Made by a program: the position numbers and the translations under genes. The notes beneath the pieces were generated by a model, which did no database searches, was not told where the DNA came from, and saw only the letters and a list, made by a program, of their open reading frames with translations. Positions 53,553-61,019 of a stretch of 64,000 bases of DNA are shown here, in pieces. Origin of the DNA: Palauibacter sp022826685 (GTDB lineage Bacteria > Gemmatimonadota > Gemmatimonadetes > Palauibacterales > Palauibacteraceae); the NCBI RefSeq assembly GCF_965221685.1, contig NZ_OZ244907.1; one strand, given 5' to 3'. Within the stretch, counting starts at the first letter, position 1. Each line of letters begins with the position of its first letter.

Positions 53553-55769
53553 CTAGAAGACGACGCGATAGGCCACGCTGATGGATCTCCCCGCTTCGGG
53601 CATGATCTCCTTCACGCGCGACAAATGGTTTCTGTACACTGCATTGCCAAGGTTCTCCCCCCGTACGGTGATCACGTTCAGCCGCCCGAGAACCGTGATC
53701 CGGATGCCGGCGGAGAGATCGAACACTGTATATCCGTCAGTTGCGCTCTCAAAGGGACCCGTCCGGTCCTGGCGAGCCGCAACCCGTGTTTCCGCTTCGA
53801 CGAACCAGTTACGAGGCGCATAGCCGACGGCGAAGCGCCCCTGCAGCGGCGGGATGAGCGGAAGCGGTTCGTCTGTCGCCACGATCCTGCCCCGGGTGTA
53901 CGAAGCCACGGCCTCCACGGTAAGGTCCCCGACGAGCCCCCACTCGAGCGCGCTCTCGAATCCCGTGAGCACCGCGTCTTCCCCCTGAAACTGGAAGATC
54001 GGCAGCCGCACGCGGCTCAGCTCGCCCGTCTCAAGCGGGAAGACGTAGTCCGCGATGGCGTTATGAAACCACGTCACCTCGGCGTTCAGCCGGTTGCCCA
54101 CAAAACGCATGAACAGGTCGATCCCCGTCCCGCGCTCCGTCTCGAGCGACGGGTTCCCGGCCTCGAAGGCGTAGGCCGCCAGATGGGGACCTTCCGAAAA
54201 AAGTTCGTTGACGCTTGGGGTGCGAAAGGCCCGCGCGACGGAAGCCCCCACCGTGAAGCTCGGCGTGAGCTGTGCCAGGGCCCCCAGGGATCCGGATGCG
54301 GCGCCGAACGATCTCTCGCGGATGTGCCCGATGTCGGATGAGCGGTCCTCCCGGTCGGGCCGCACGCGCACCCAGTCGTAGCGGAGGCCGGCTTCCACGC
54401 GTATCGGATTCAGATCGACCTCCTCCAGCGCGAACACGGCGAAGGAGGTCTGCGTCGAGTTCGGCGTGAAGAGAGAGCCGCCGAATCCGAAATCCTCCCA
54501 GGAACCCCGCGTTCCCACCCCTCCCGAGGAGAAGGGGCCCCAGCCGCTGTGGCGGGCGAGGATCTCGCCGCTCACCGTCTGGCGCTCGAAGAGCGTTCCC
54601 AGGATGTCGGGGGGTTCGATCTCCCGGTGTTCGTACCAGGTGTGTCCCGCGTCGATCTCGATGCTCTCGAAGAGCTCGGCGGGCCGGAGTACGCTGCGCA
54701 GCCTGGTCGCGGTCCGCTCCATCTCGATGCGAACCCCGGCCGCGTGACCCCCGACGAATCCTCCGGGGATGCCGTAGTCGTTGCCGTAGTAGCGGAAGGT
54801 CGCGCCGGCATGTCCCCAGTCGTCCACCCACGAGGTTCCGCCGGAAATCTCCCGGATGTCCGTACTCGTGTTCTGCAGGGGTCCGACCGGGGTCTCCAGA
54901 TCGCCGCTGCTGCGACGCGAGAGTTCCAGCCGCACGGGGATATGGTCCGTCACTCCATACGTGAGATTCAGGCTTCCGCTCGCCGCGTTGCTGACGCTCT
55001 GTCCCTGGAGGGTGAACGCGCCCGTAAGGTGGTGTGGCACCGATGAGGGCACGTCGTCGCGCACTACGTTGATGACGCCGCCCAGCGCGTTGCTGCCGTA
55101 TAGAATCGCACCCGGCCCCCGGATGACCTCGACGCGGCGCGCCGACGATGGATCGATCGCCGTGGCGTGGTCGGGACCGCTCGCAAACTCGTCGCCGACC
55201 CGTTCCCCGTCCTCCAGCATCAAAATGCGGTCTCCGCTGAGCCCCCGGATCACCGGGTGCGCAGAGGCCGGCCCCATGGTGCTCACCGCCAGTCCCGGCT
55301 CGGAGGACAGCGTCTCCGCCAGGGTTCCGGCCAGGCGACGCTGCAGACTCTCCCCCGCGAATACGCTGGTTGGGCGCAACACTTCGTTCGCCGCGCGCGC
55401 CACCACGGATCCGGTGACGACGAGATCCGGCAGGGGGATGGGGCTGGCTTCCATCTCCACGACCACGATCTCTTCCCCCGACGCATCGAATTCCAGCGAG
55501 ACCGTGCGGTAGCCCAGCCGTTCGACCCGCACGGTGTAGATGCGCGGGCCCGGCACCGGGACATGGAACGTCCCGTCGCCGTGCGAGACCGCCCGGCCAC
55601 CCGACGCAGCGATGGAGACCAGGGCGCCGGCGAGAGGCTCGTTGGAGTCAGCATCGCGCACGATGCCCTCGATCTCACCCGCGTGCTCCACCTGCGCGGA
55701 CGAGCCGACGGCTCCAAGAGCCATTGCCAATACGGCCGGGATGAGACCGGCCAGACGCCTTATCACCAT
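53553..55769 (-). CDS. TonB-dependent receptor of ZnuD-like type, with an N-terminal carboxypeptidase-like domain
   Basis: 738 aa. After a signal (GAVGSSAQ) a CarboxypepD_reg domain follows (GIVRDADSNEPLAGALVSIAA; YTVRVERLGYRTV). The plug (ETLSSEPGLAVSTMGPASAH; VIRGLSGDRILMLEDGERV; VEVIRGPGAILYGSNALGGV) is next, then a 22-strand-type barrel ending in SVAYRVVF. The plug motif SAHPVIRGLSGDRI is what I know from ZnuD-like zinc receptors. With the His-rich lipoprotein downstream and the HSH protein upstream it probably imports zinc or a similar metal. AAGG lies seven bases before the ATG. Confidence 0.9.
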   Translation of the reverse strand: MVIRRLAGLIPAVLAMALGAVGSSAQVEHAGEIEGIVRDADSNEPLAGALVSIAASGGRAVSHGDGTFHVPVPGPRIYTVRVERLGYRTVSLEFDASGEEIVVVEMEASPIPLPDLVVTGSVVARAANEVLRPTSVFAGESLQRRLAGTLAETLSSEPGLAVSTMGPASAHPVIRGLSGDRILMLEDGERVGDEFASGPDHATAIDPSSARRVEVIRGPGAILYGSNALGGVINVVRDDVPSSVPHHLTGAFTLQGQSVSNAASGSLNLTYGVTDHIPVRLELSRRSSGDLETPVGPLQNTSTDIREISGGTSWVDDWGHAGATFRYYGNDYGIPGGFVGGHAAGVRIEMERTATRLRSVLRPAELFESIEIDAGHTWYEHREIEPPDILGTLFERQTVSGEILARHSGWGPFSSGGVGTRGSWEDFGFGGSLFTPNSTQTSFAVFALEEVDLNPIRVEAGLRYDWVRVRPDREDRSSDIGHIRERSFGAASGSLGALAQLTPSFTVGASVARAFRTPSVNELFSEGPHLAAYAFEAGNPSLETERGTGIDLFMRFVGNRLNAEVTWFHNAIADYVFPLETGELSRVRLPIFQFQGEDAVLTGFESALEWGLVGDLTVEAVASYTRGRIVATDEPLPLIPPLQGRFAVGYAPRNWFVEAETRVAARQDRTGPFESATDGYTVFDLSAGIRITVLGRLNVITVRGENLGNAVYRNHLSRVKEIMPEAGRSISVAYRVVF

Positions 55770-55859
55770 GGACAGCCTTCTTCGAGACGCAACAGCGACG
55801 GCTCATGCTCGAGAAGCGCGGTGCATCTCGCTGAAACGCTTTAGCGGGTAACGTGTGTT

Positions 55860-55899
55860 TCGGAGGCTTGCGATCCGCCTCCGACGGGACGATCGGAGG
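55860..55899 (-). promoter_or_regulatory. Mutually exclusive hairpins in the leader of the TonB receptor gene
   Basis: The segment GCCTCCGA (55877-55884) can pair with TCGGAGGC at 55860-55867 (8 bp) or, through CCTCCGA, with TCGGAGG at 55893-55899 (7 bp), but not both. The element lies in the 159-base space between the small HSH-protein gene and the receptor. The layout suits attenuation, but no T run is present and no ligand motif is recognised. Confidence 0.4.
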
Positions 55900-55928
55900 G
55901 GCTTCCGGGACGACGGCCCGGCAGCGGG

Positions 55929-56285
55929 TCAGGCTCGAGGAGGGGCTCTGGGACCGCTCCCGCCGGGCGGTGTCGGGCGGCGTTGCCAGACGTTCGCGGT
56001 CGGGGTGTCGGGGCTCGTTTCGAATACTACCGACAGCTCGATCGGAATCAGGGGAGGGAATCCCGGCGTTACGGTACGAGCCAACTGGCACAGCAGGTGG
56101 CTATGCCCGGAGTCGCCCTCTTCGCTGTGCTCTCCTTCAACGTGCACGACGGCGCTCGGCGCGTCGGCTTCAAGCACCGCATCCACCGCTGGCAGCATGG
56201 CGAAAACCAGGGCCTGAAGGAGGATGATGGCCTGAACGCCGAGCCGGCGAAGATCCCGCGGCTGTTGAGGAGAGATACGCGTCAC
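55929..56285 (-). CDS. Small secreted or membrane protein with an HSHLLCQ motif, linked to metal uptake
   Basis: 118 aa. It has an N-terminal hydrophobic helix (LGVQAIILLQALVFAMLPAV), then an acidic/His stretch (VHVEGEHSEEGDSGHSHLLCQLA) and a Pro/Arg-rich tail. It resembles small DUF2946-like proteins found beside metal-importing TonB receptors; the match is by pattern only. The GTG start is in frame but without a good ribosome-binding site, so the exact N-terminus is unsure. It is probably first in the operon with the receptor and the His-rich lipoprotein. Confidence 0.6.
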   Translation of the reverse strand: MTRISPQQPRDLRRLGVQAIILLQALVFAMLPAVDAVLEADAPSAVVHVEGEHSEEGDSGHSHLLCQLARTVTPGFPPLIPIELSVVFETSPDTPTANVWQRRPTPPGGSGPRAPPRA

Positions 56286-56534
56286 AGCTTAGTGCCGTCA
56301 GAGTATTCCGGGCGCCGCCAAAGGGCGCTCCGGATAAGTGCAGCAAGCTGCGTTCGGTGGCGGAACGAGTCAAGTTGGCGGCCCCTCCGTACCGGGCAGT
56401 TGCCGCGGATCGCGGAACGGGTAGCATCCTGAAGGTGTACTCGGGATTTTTGAAGCCTCGGAGGCGAGCGGCGGATGCGCCGTCGTTCGACCTCGGATCG
56501 ACGCGGGGAGCGTACCAGGATCGGCACGAAGTCG

Positions 56535-56918
56535 ATGGGCAGATGGATTCGAAGAGGGGCAGCCGTCGTGGCGACCGCCGCGTTCGCGACGGCGGGCGCC
56601 TTTGTCGGCGCCCACCTCGCCCTCGAGGCGTCGTCTCCGGAGAAGGACGCGACGGTGACGGCCAGCCCCGAGACGGTCACGCTGTGGTTCACGGAGGCCC
56701 CGCAGATGGCCGGGACGTCCGTCCGGCTCCTGCCGAAGGGGGGCGAACCGCTCGACCTCGAGCCGGCGACCGCGAATGAGGACGACCCGAGCGTCGTCGT
56801 GCTGGATGTGAGCGAGACGCTCGCGGACGGCGACTACGAGGTGATGTGGCGCGCCATGTCGCAGGATGGCCACACGATCCGCGGCGACTTCGGCTTCACG
56901 GTGCAAACCGCCCGCTGA
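56535..56918 (+). CDS. CopC-domain copper-binding protein
   Basis: 127 aa. A membrane or signal segment (AAVVATAAFATAGAFVG) ends before AHLALEASSPEKDATV, matching the mature start of CopC with its copper-binding His. The domain continues TVTLWFTEAPQMAG and ends DGHTIRGDFGFTV, giving the second His. CopC delivers or buffers Cu(II) in the periplasm. No copD is adjacent; the gene stands alone between divergent and convergent neighbours. The frame is open to an ATG at 56475, but the signal peptide fits the start at 56535 better. Confidence 0.82.
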   Translation: MGRWIRRGAAVVATAAFATAGAFVGAHLALEASSPEKDATVTASPETVTLWFTEAPQMAGTSVRLLPKGGEPLDLEPATANEDDPSVVVLDVSETLADGDYEVMWRAMSQDGHTIRGDFGFTVQTAR

Positions 56919-56977
56919 CCCGGCCATCGCGCCAGCAGTCCGGGCAAACCCCCGCGTCGGGCTCTTGCCACGGGCTC

Positions 56978-57301
56978 CTACAGTTCGGCGAGCGCCTCGG
57001 CGTTGAAGCCGACCAGGAGCGTGGCTCCCGCCAGCACGATCGGCGCGCGGTACTTCCCCGTGCGCCCCTTGAGTGCGTCGAGTTCGGTCTCGGCCGGCTT
57101 CAGGTCGCGCCGGCTCCTTCCCTTCGCGATGACCACGCGCTCGGCGGCCGCCAGCAGCGCCCGCACGTCGTCATCCGTGAGCGGCGACTTCGTGGTGAAC
57201 CGTTCCTCCGCGATCGTCGCGCCGATCTCGTCGAACACCGCACGGGTGCGCTTGCAGCTCGTTCAGCCGGGGCGCTGGTAGTAGAGCGTAATTTCGGTCA
57301 T
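56978..57301 (-). CDS. ArsC/glutaredoxin-like protein with an in-frame UGA, probable selenoprotein
   Basis: Reading from the ATG at 57301 (AGGAG six bases upstream) gives MTEITLYYQRPG, then TGA (57265-57263), then TSCKRTRAVFDEIGA and on to a TAG at 56980. If the TGA is read as selenocysteine the product is 107 aa with the redox motif U13-T-S-C16, where relatives have CxxC. Both sides match the arsenate-reductase-like glutaredoxin family (TLYY.RPxCTSCKRTR at the start; KYRAPIVLAGATLLVGFNAEAL at the end). Without readthrough only an 86-aa fragment from a GTG at 57238 remains, lacking the first strand and active site. It follows the DinB-like gene by ten bases. A TGC-to-TGA mutation or sequencing error is the alternative. 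Confidence 0.75.
57233..57262 (-). promoter_or_regulatory. Candidate bacterial SECIS hairpin
   Basis: Just after the in-frame UGA the RNA can form a small stem CACC/GGUG (extended by a G-U pair and, past one mismatch, a G-C pair) with the loop CGUGC. The GU of the loop lies 20-21 bases after the UGA, within the distance known for SelB-binding elements. The stem is short, so this is suggestive only. Confidence 0.4.
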
Positions 57302-57311
57302 CTCGATCTCC

Positions 57312-57842
57312 TCAGTCTTCGGCGGGAGAGGCCAGGTATCGTTCTCCGAGCACATCCCGGTGATGAAGCTCGTGACCGGCGATGATGTGGATGAGCGCGC
57401 GCACCATGCACTCGGCGCCGCTCGCGACTCCCCGGCGCGAAAGCGCGTCTTCGTCGAGCGAGGCGAAGAAGGCCGCGTTCGCGGTGCGCAGCGCACGGAA
57501 TTCATGCAGCAGTTCCCGGATGGGGCGCTCGGCCGCGTTGGAGGCTGCGGCCCATTCATTCTGATCCATCCCCGGCAGCTCCGCCGAATCCGCGCGGGCG
57601 ATGTGCAGTGCGCGGTAGGAGAAGATCCGCTCGGTGTCGATCACATGGCCCAGCACCTCCCGGCACGTCCACTTCCCCGGCTCGTACGCGAAGTGCTCGC
57701 GTTCACGGGGGAGGCCGGAGAGCAGCGCGTCGAGCGCGGCAGGTGCTTCGCGGAGGACATCGGCCAGGGGCCGGTCCGTCGGCACGCGGTCGATGTAGGT
57801 CGAGTAGTAGTCGCCGTGTTCGTCGGGTCCGGGTCGTTTCAT
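57312..57842 (-). CDS. DinB-like metal-binding four-helix protein
   Basis: 176 aa. The helical DinB_2-type fold is shown by REHFAYEPGKWTCREVLGHVIDTERIFSYR, FASLDEDALSRRG and the C-terminal AGHELHHRDVLGERYL, which together give the three-His metal site. Members are often thiol-dependent transferases (bacillithiol or mycothiol S-transferases), though many are uncharacterised. That would fit a redox protein as its neighbour: the ArsC-like gene follows by ten bases. The ATG at 57842 has no clear ribosome-binding site. It diverges from the VOC gene across 46 bases. Confidence 0.85.
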   Translation of the reverse strand: MKRPGPDEHGDYYSTYIDRVPTDRPLADVLREAPAALDALLSGLPREREHFAYEPGKWTCREVLGHVIDTERIFSYRALHIARADSAELPGMDQNEWAAASNAAERPIRELLHEFRALRTANAAFFASLDEDALSRRGVASGAECMVRALIHIIAGHELHHRDVLGERYLASPAED

Positions 57843-57888
57843 GGCCGGCAAGCTATCGACCTCGCCGTCCGGGCGACATCTTGTCCGC

Positions 57889-58809
57889 ATGAACCACCGC
57901 TCAATTCCCATCGCGACGGTCGTCTGTGCCCTGCTCGGAACGGCTTCGGCCGCCCACGCGCAGGGGGCTCCGGGGGCGTGCGTCGCCCCGGGATCCTCGC
58001 TGCGCCTCGACCACGTACCCATCGCGGTCGAGGACCTCGAGGCTCTCTCGCAGCGACTCACCGACGAGTTCGGCTTCCGGATCGGGAGTCCCGAGCCGGA
58101 CGAGAACGGTCTTGCGACGGCCTCGATTCCGTTCGGCGACGGGACCCGGCTCGAACTGAGAACGGTGCAGCCCGACCCCGCCCCCGGCCCCGATGCGCCG
58201 GGCGCACTGGAGGCGCAGCGTTACGCGGACCTCATCGCCGATGGCGGAGGCGGGGCGTATCTCGCGTTCTCCGGTCCGGCGCCGGCGGGCGTCCTGGACA
58301 TCGCGGGTGGACTTGAACCGGAGTTGGCCGCGATCTCCGGCGGGGCGGGTGGCCGGGTCGCCTTCCCCAGGGGTCACCCCCTGCATCCCGTGTTCTTCGT
58401 GACCTCCGATCCCGAGAGCGCGACGTCGGCGGACCCGGCGCCGCACCCGAACGGCGCCCGCGGACTTGAGGCGGTGTGGGTGATGGTGGAGGACCCGGAG
58501 CGCCTCACGCGGTTCCTGCTCGCCTTCGGGGCCCGCGACTGCGGCCCGTCGCGACACCCCGAACATTTGCACGGACGCGCCGTCGGGATCCGCGGCGGGA
58601 CCGTCTACGTCGTGGATGCGCGCCTCTGGATGGCCGACCCGGAGTCCGCCCCGGTCGTGTCGCTGACCGTGCGCGGCGCGCCCGAGTCCGTCTCTGACAA
58701 CATTGTACTCGGCAACGCCGGCGGGCTCTGGATCGAACTGCGGCCCTCCGACCCCGGCTCCGATCCGCTCAATCCGGCCGGCCCGGCCGACCCCGAGGAG
58801 AACGGATGA
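57889..58809 (+). CDS. Secreted VOC-superfamily protein with a glyoxalase-like domain
   Basis: 306 aa with a signal peptide (TASAAHAQ). The body has SLRLDHVPIAVEDLEALSQRL, a beta-alpha-beta unit typical of VOC folds, and a second one near GARGLEAVWVMVEDPERLTRFLLAFG. It is organised like Glyoxalase_3 type proteins. The metal ligands cannot be fixed, and the substrate is unknown. Its end overlaps the metallo-beta-lactamase gene start (ATGA), so they share an operon. Confidence 0.78.
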   Translation: MNHRSIPIATVVCALLGTASAAHAQGAPGACVAPGSSLRLDHVPIAVEDLEALSQRLTDEFGFRIGSPEPDENGLATASIPFGDGTRLELRTVQPDPAPGPDAPGALEAQRYADLIADGGGGAYLAFSGPAPAGVLDIAGGLEPELAAISGGAGGRVAFPRGHPLHPVFFVTSDPESATSADPAPHPNGARGLEAVWVMVEDPERLTRFLLAFGARDCGPSRHPEHLHGRAVGIRGGTVYVVDARLWMADPESAPVVSLTVRGAPESVSDNIVLGNAGGLWIELRPSDPGSDPLNPAGPADPEENG

Positions 58810-59750
58810 CGATCCACACGCTCGACGCGCGGACCTCCATCGTCGACCTGAAGTTCCAGGGTTTCGATCTCGCCATCGGGACTGGAGTCCTGGAAACCGG
58901 GGATGGAGTCGCGCTCGTCGACCCCGGGCCCACGACCTGTCTCCCGGCGCTGGAGGCCGGGCTCGGGGAAGCCGGGTTCGGCCTCGCCGACGTGCGCGCG
59001 ATTCTGCTCACTCACATCCACCTCGACCACGCCACGGCCGCCGGGACGATCGTGAGCCGGGTGCCCGAGGCGCGGGTCTACGTGCACCCCGTCGGGGCGA
59101 TCCACATGATCCGGCCCGAGCGTCTCCTCGCTTCCGCCGGCCGCATCTACGGCGACCGGATGGAGACGCTGTGGGGAGAGTTCCTCCCGGTGCCCGCGGA
59201 GTCCGTCACCGAAGTGGACGAAGGGGATGCCCTGCAACTCGGCGACCGGGCGCTGCGCGTCGCCTACACCCCCGGCCACGCGAAGCACCACGTCGCCTAT
59301 TTCGAGGAGGACGGGGGGACGGCGTGGGTGGGCGATGTGGGCGGCATCCGCATCCCGCCGGGAGGGGTGATCCCGGTGACGCCGGTGCCCGATATCGACG
59401 TCGAAGCCTGGAACGCGAGCATGGAGCGGGTCATGGCGTGGGATCCCGGCCGCATCATCCCGACCCACTTCGGAGCGGTTGAGGACCCGGCCGCCCACTT
59501 CGCCGAACTCCGCGACGAACTCGCGCGCTGGGCCCGCACCGTGCGCGCGTCGCTGGGGAACGAGGACCCGGCGGACCCGGATACGTCCGCCGACCCCGCT
59601 CGGGCCCGGGCCTTCGCGGCGTGGGTCGAGGAAGACCTGCTCGGGCGCATGCCGGCGGAGCCCGTGGACACCTACGTCAACGCGTTCGGCGCGGGCGACT
59701 CGTGGTGGGGCCTCGCCCGCTACTGGCGCAAGCGAGCCACAGCCGCATGA
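58806..59750 (+). CDS. Metallo-beta-lactamase-fold hydrolase
   Basis: 314 aa without a signal peptide. The zinc motif is LTHIHLDHATAAG, with a further His in YTPGHAKHHVAYF and an Asp in WVGDVGG, then IIPTHFG. This is the glyoxalase-II-like or lactonase-like layout. With the VOC gene before it, a thioester or lactone substrate is plausible but unproven. The start ATG overlaps the VOC stop, and its own stop overlaps the next gene's ATG. Confidence 0.9.
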   Translation: MTIHTLDARTSIVDLKFQGFDLAIGTGVLETGDGVALVDPGPTTCLPALEAGLGEAGFGLADVRAILLTHIHLDHATAAGTIVSRVPEARVYVHPVGAIHMIRPERLLASAGRIYGDRMETLWGEFLPVPAESVTEVDEGDALQLGDRALRVAYTPGHAKHHVAYFEEDGGTAWVGDVGGIRIPPGGVIPVTPVPDIDVEAWNASMERVMAWDPGRIIPTHFGAVEDPAAHFAELRDELARWARTVRASLGNEDPADPDTSADPARARAFAAWVEEDLLGRMPAEPVDTYVNAFGAGDSWWGLARYWRKRATAA

Positions 59751-59983
59751 CGCTGAAGGCGCCCGCCGCGGGGTTCGCGAGCCTTCTCGTTCCCGGTCTC
59801 GGCCAGTTCGTCCAGCGCCGAGTCCGCGCCGCCGGCGTTTCGCTGGCCAACGCCGCCCTGCTGGTGTATGCGGTCACACATTGGCTCGCGGATGGCGAGG
59901 CGCTCGATCTCATGTGCTTCATCGTCTGCGCGGCCGTCCACATCTTCCAGGCACTCGAAGCCGCGGAGTACGGGCAGCGGTAG
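59747..59983 (+). CDS. Small membrane protein
   Basis: 78 aa. FASLLVPGLGQFVQRRVRAAG is a TM2/DUF5683-like opening with the PGLGQ motif, and two hydrophobic stretches follow (VSLANAALLVYAVTHWL; LMCFIVCAAVHIFQALEA). The ATG overlaps the preceding stop. Function unknown. It is last in the VOC-MBL operon and ends 19 bases from the convergent gene. Confidence 0.65.
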   Translation: MTLKAPAAGFASLLVPGLGQFVQRRVRAAGVSLANAALLVYAVTHWLADGEALDLMCFIVCAAVHIFQALEAAEYGQR

Positions 59984-60002
59984 CGGGCTTCCCGGGTTGC
60001 CG

Positions 60003-61019
60003 TCAGCTGGCGGCGGGGCGCACCACGATGGTGATTTCCTCGTCGGCGAAGAGGCCGCCGTCGTCGGCGCGGCCCCGGAGGATGTAGGTCCCCGGCTGAA
60101 GGAAGGTCGCCGTCACGGTCCAGCGGCCGTCTTCCGGCAGGTCCGGGGGGCGCCAGAGCGGCGCCCACGGCGAGTTCGCGCCCGTGCGCGTGTCCTCCCA
60201 CACCTTCACCTGCGGCGGATCGAACGTGACCTCCCCCTCGCCGCGATAGACGAACCACGACATGAAGAGGCCGTTCACCTTCTGCACCGTCACGCGCGAC
60301 GGGGGCCGGAGCTGGCGGCTGCTGAAGCTGGGGAAGGCGTTCGCAATCGAATCGACACGCGCGGAGTCCTCCGCCGTCTCCGGAGGATCCGGCGGCCCCT
60401 GGCGGAACGCCCGCAGCAGGCCGTCGTCCTCCACGCTGACGCTCACCGTCACTGGCTGGCCGACGATCGCCTCACGCGTGCGCTCACCCTCGAGGGTGAT
60501 CCTGGGCGGCTCGTTGGACCGCATCTCGGCGTTGCTCGAACCCGCGCCGAGCGCGCCGGTCTCCGACATGATCACGGTGTTGTCCACGATGTAGTCGGGC
60601 CGCAGGGTCGCGTACGCCTTCTCGGTGACACCGTGGCTCGTGAGCGTCCACACGAGTTCCCTCTCGCCCCAGTCGGCGGGCACGCGAACCTTGAACACGA
60701 AGCGGTTGCGGCGCGGGAGGAAACGGGTCGGCTGCCCCCGGTCGGCGGGCCCCGGCGAGAACGTGTTGTCCTCGCCCACGGGAACGTCGATCTCCTCGAC
60801 CCAGTTCCGGTTCATGTACCCGAAGAGGAAGTTGAACGACCCGTCCTCGTTCTGCTCCCATCCCTCGTACGCCGGCGCCACGTTCTGGCCCCGGGTCCAG
60901 GTCTGGGCGGCGGAGTCGGCGGGGAGCGCGGACGCGGCGAGGATCAGCCCCAGAAGCGGCACGGCCAGCGCCCCGGGCCGCGCGACCCGGGGCATGGAAA
61001 CCGGTTCGGCCACGATCAC
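60003..61019 (-). CDS. Secreted protein paired with the PHM-like copper protein
   Basis: 338 aa with a signal peptide (LAASALPADSAAQ). It reads as beta sandwich domains: YEGWEQNEDGSFNFLFGYMNRNW near the start, FVFKVRVPADWGERELVWTL, and ITLEGERTREAIVGQPVTVSVSVEDDG in the centre, ending with GTYILRGRADDGG. I do not recognise a named family, but proteins with the opening YEGWxxNxDGSFxxxFGYxNRNW often sit beside c-type cytochromes in environmental bacteria. The GTG at 61019 overlaps the upstream stop (GTGA); an ATG at 60995 is the alternative start. Confidence 0.7.
   Translation of the reverse strand: MIVAEPVSMPRVARPGALAVPLLGLILAASALPADSAAQTWTRGQNVAPAYEGWEQNEDGSFNFLFGYMNRNWVEEIDVPVGEDNTFSPGPADRGQPTRFLPRRNRFVFKVRVPADWGERELVWTLTSHGVTEKAYATLRPDYIVDNTVIMSETGALGAGSSNAEMRSNEPPRITLEGERTREAIVGQPVTVSVSVEDDGLLRAFRQGPPDPPETAEDSARVDSIANAFPSFSSRQLRPPSRVTVQKVNGLFMSWFVYRGEGEVTFDPPQVKVWEDTRTGANSPWAPLWRPPDLPEDGRWTVTATFLQPGTYILRGRADDGGLFADEEITIVVRPAAS

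Noticed and set aside
55770..55928. Cobalamin or other known riboswitch before the TonB receptor
   Set aside because: None of the conserved B12-box or other riboswitch motifs is visible; only the competing hairpins are supported.
56978..57238. 86-aa protein starting at the GTG at 57238
   Set aside because: It would lack the first beta strand and the catalytic motif, has no ribosome-binding site, and the same frame continues upstream through a TGA to a well-placed ATG.
57312..57842. DinB DNA polymerase IV
   Set aside because: The protein is the small metal-binding helical DinB_2 type; it shares only the name and has no polymerase motifs.
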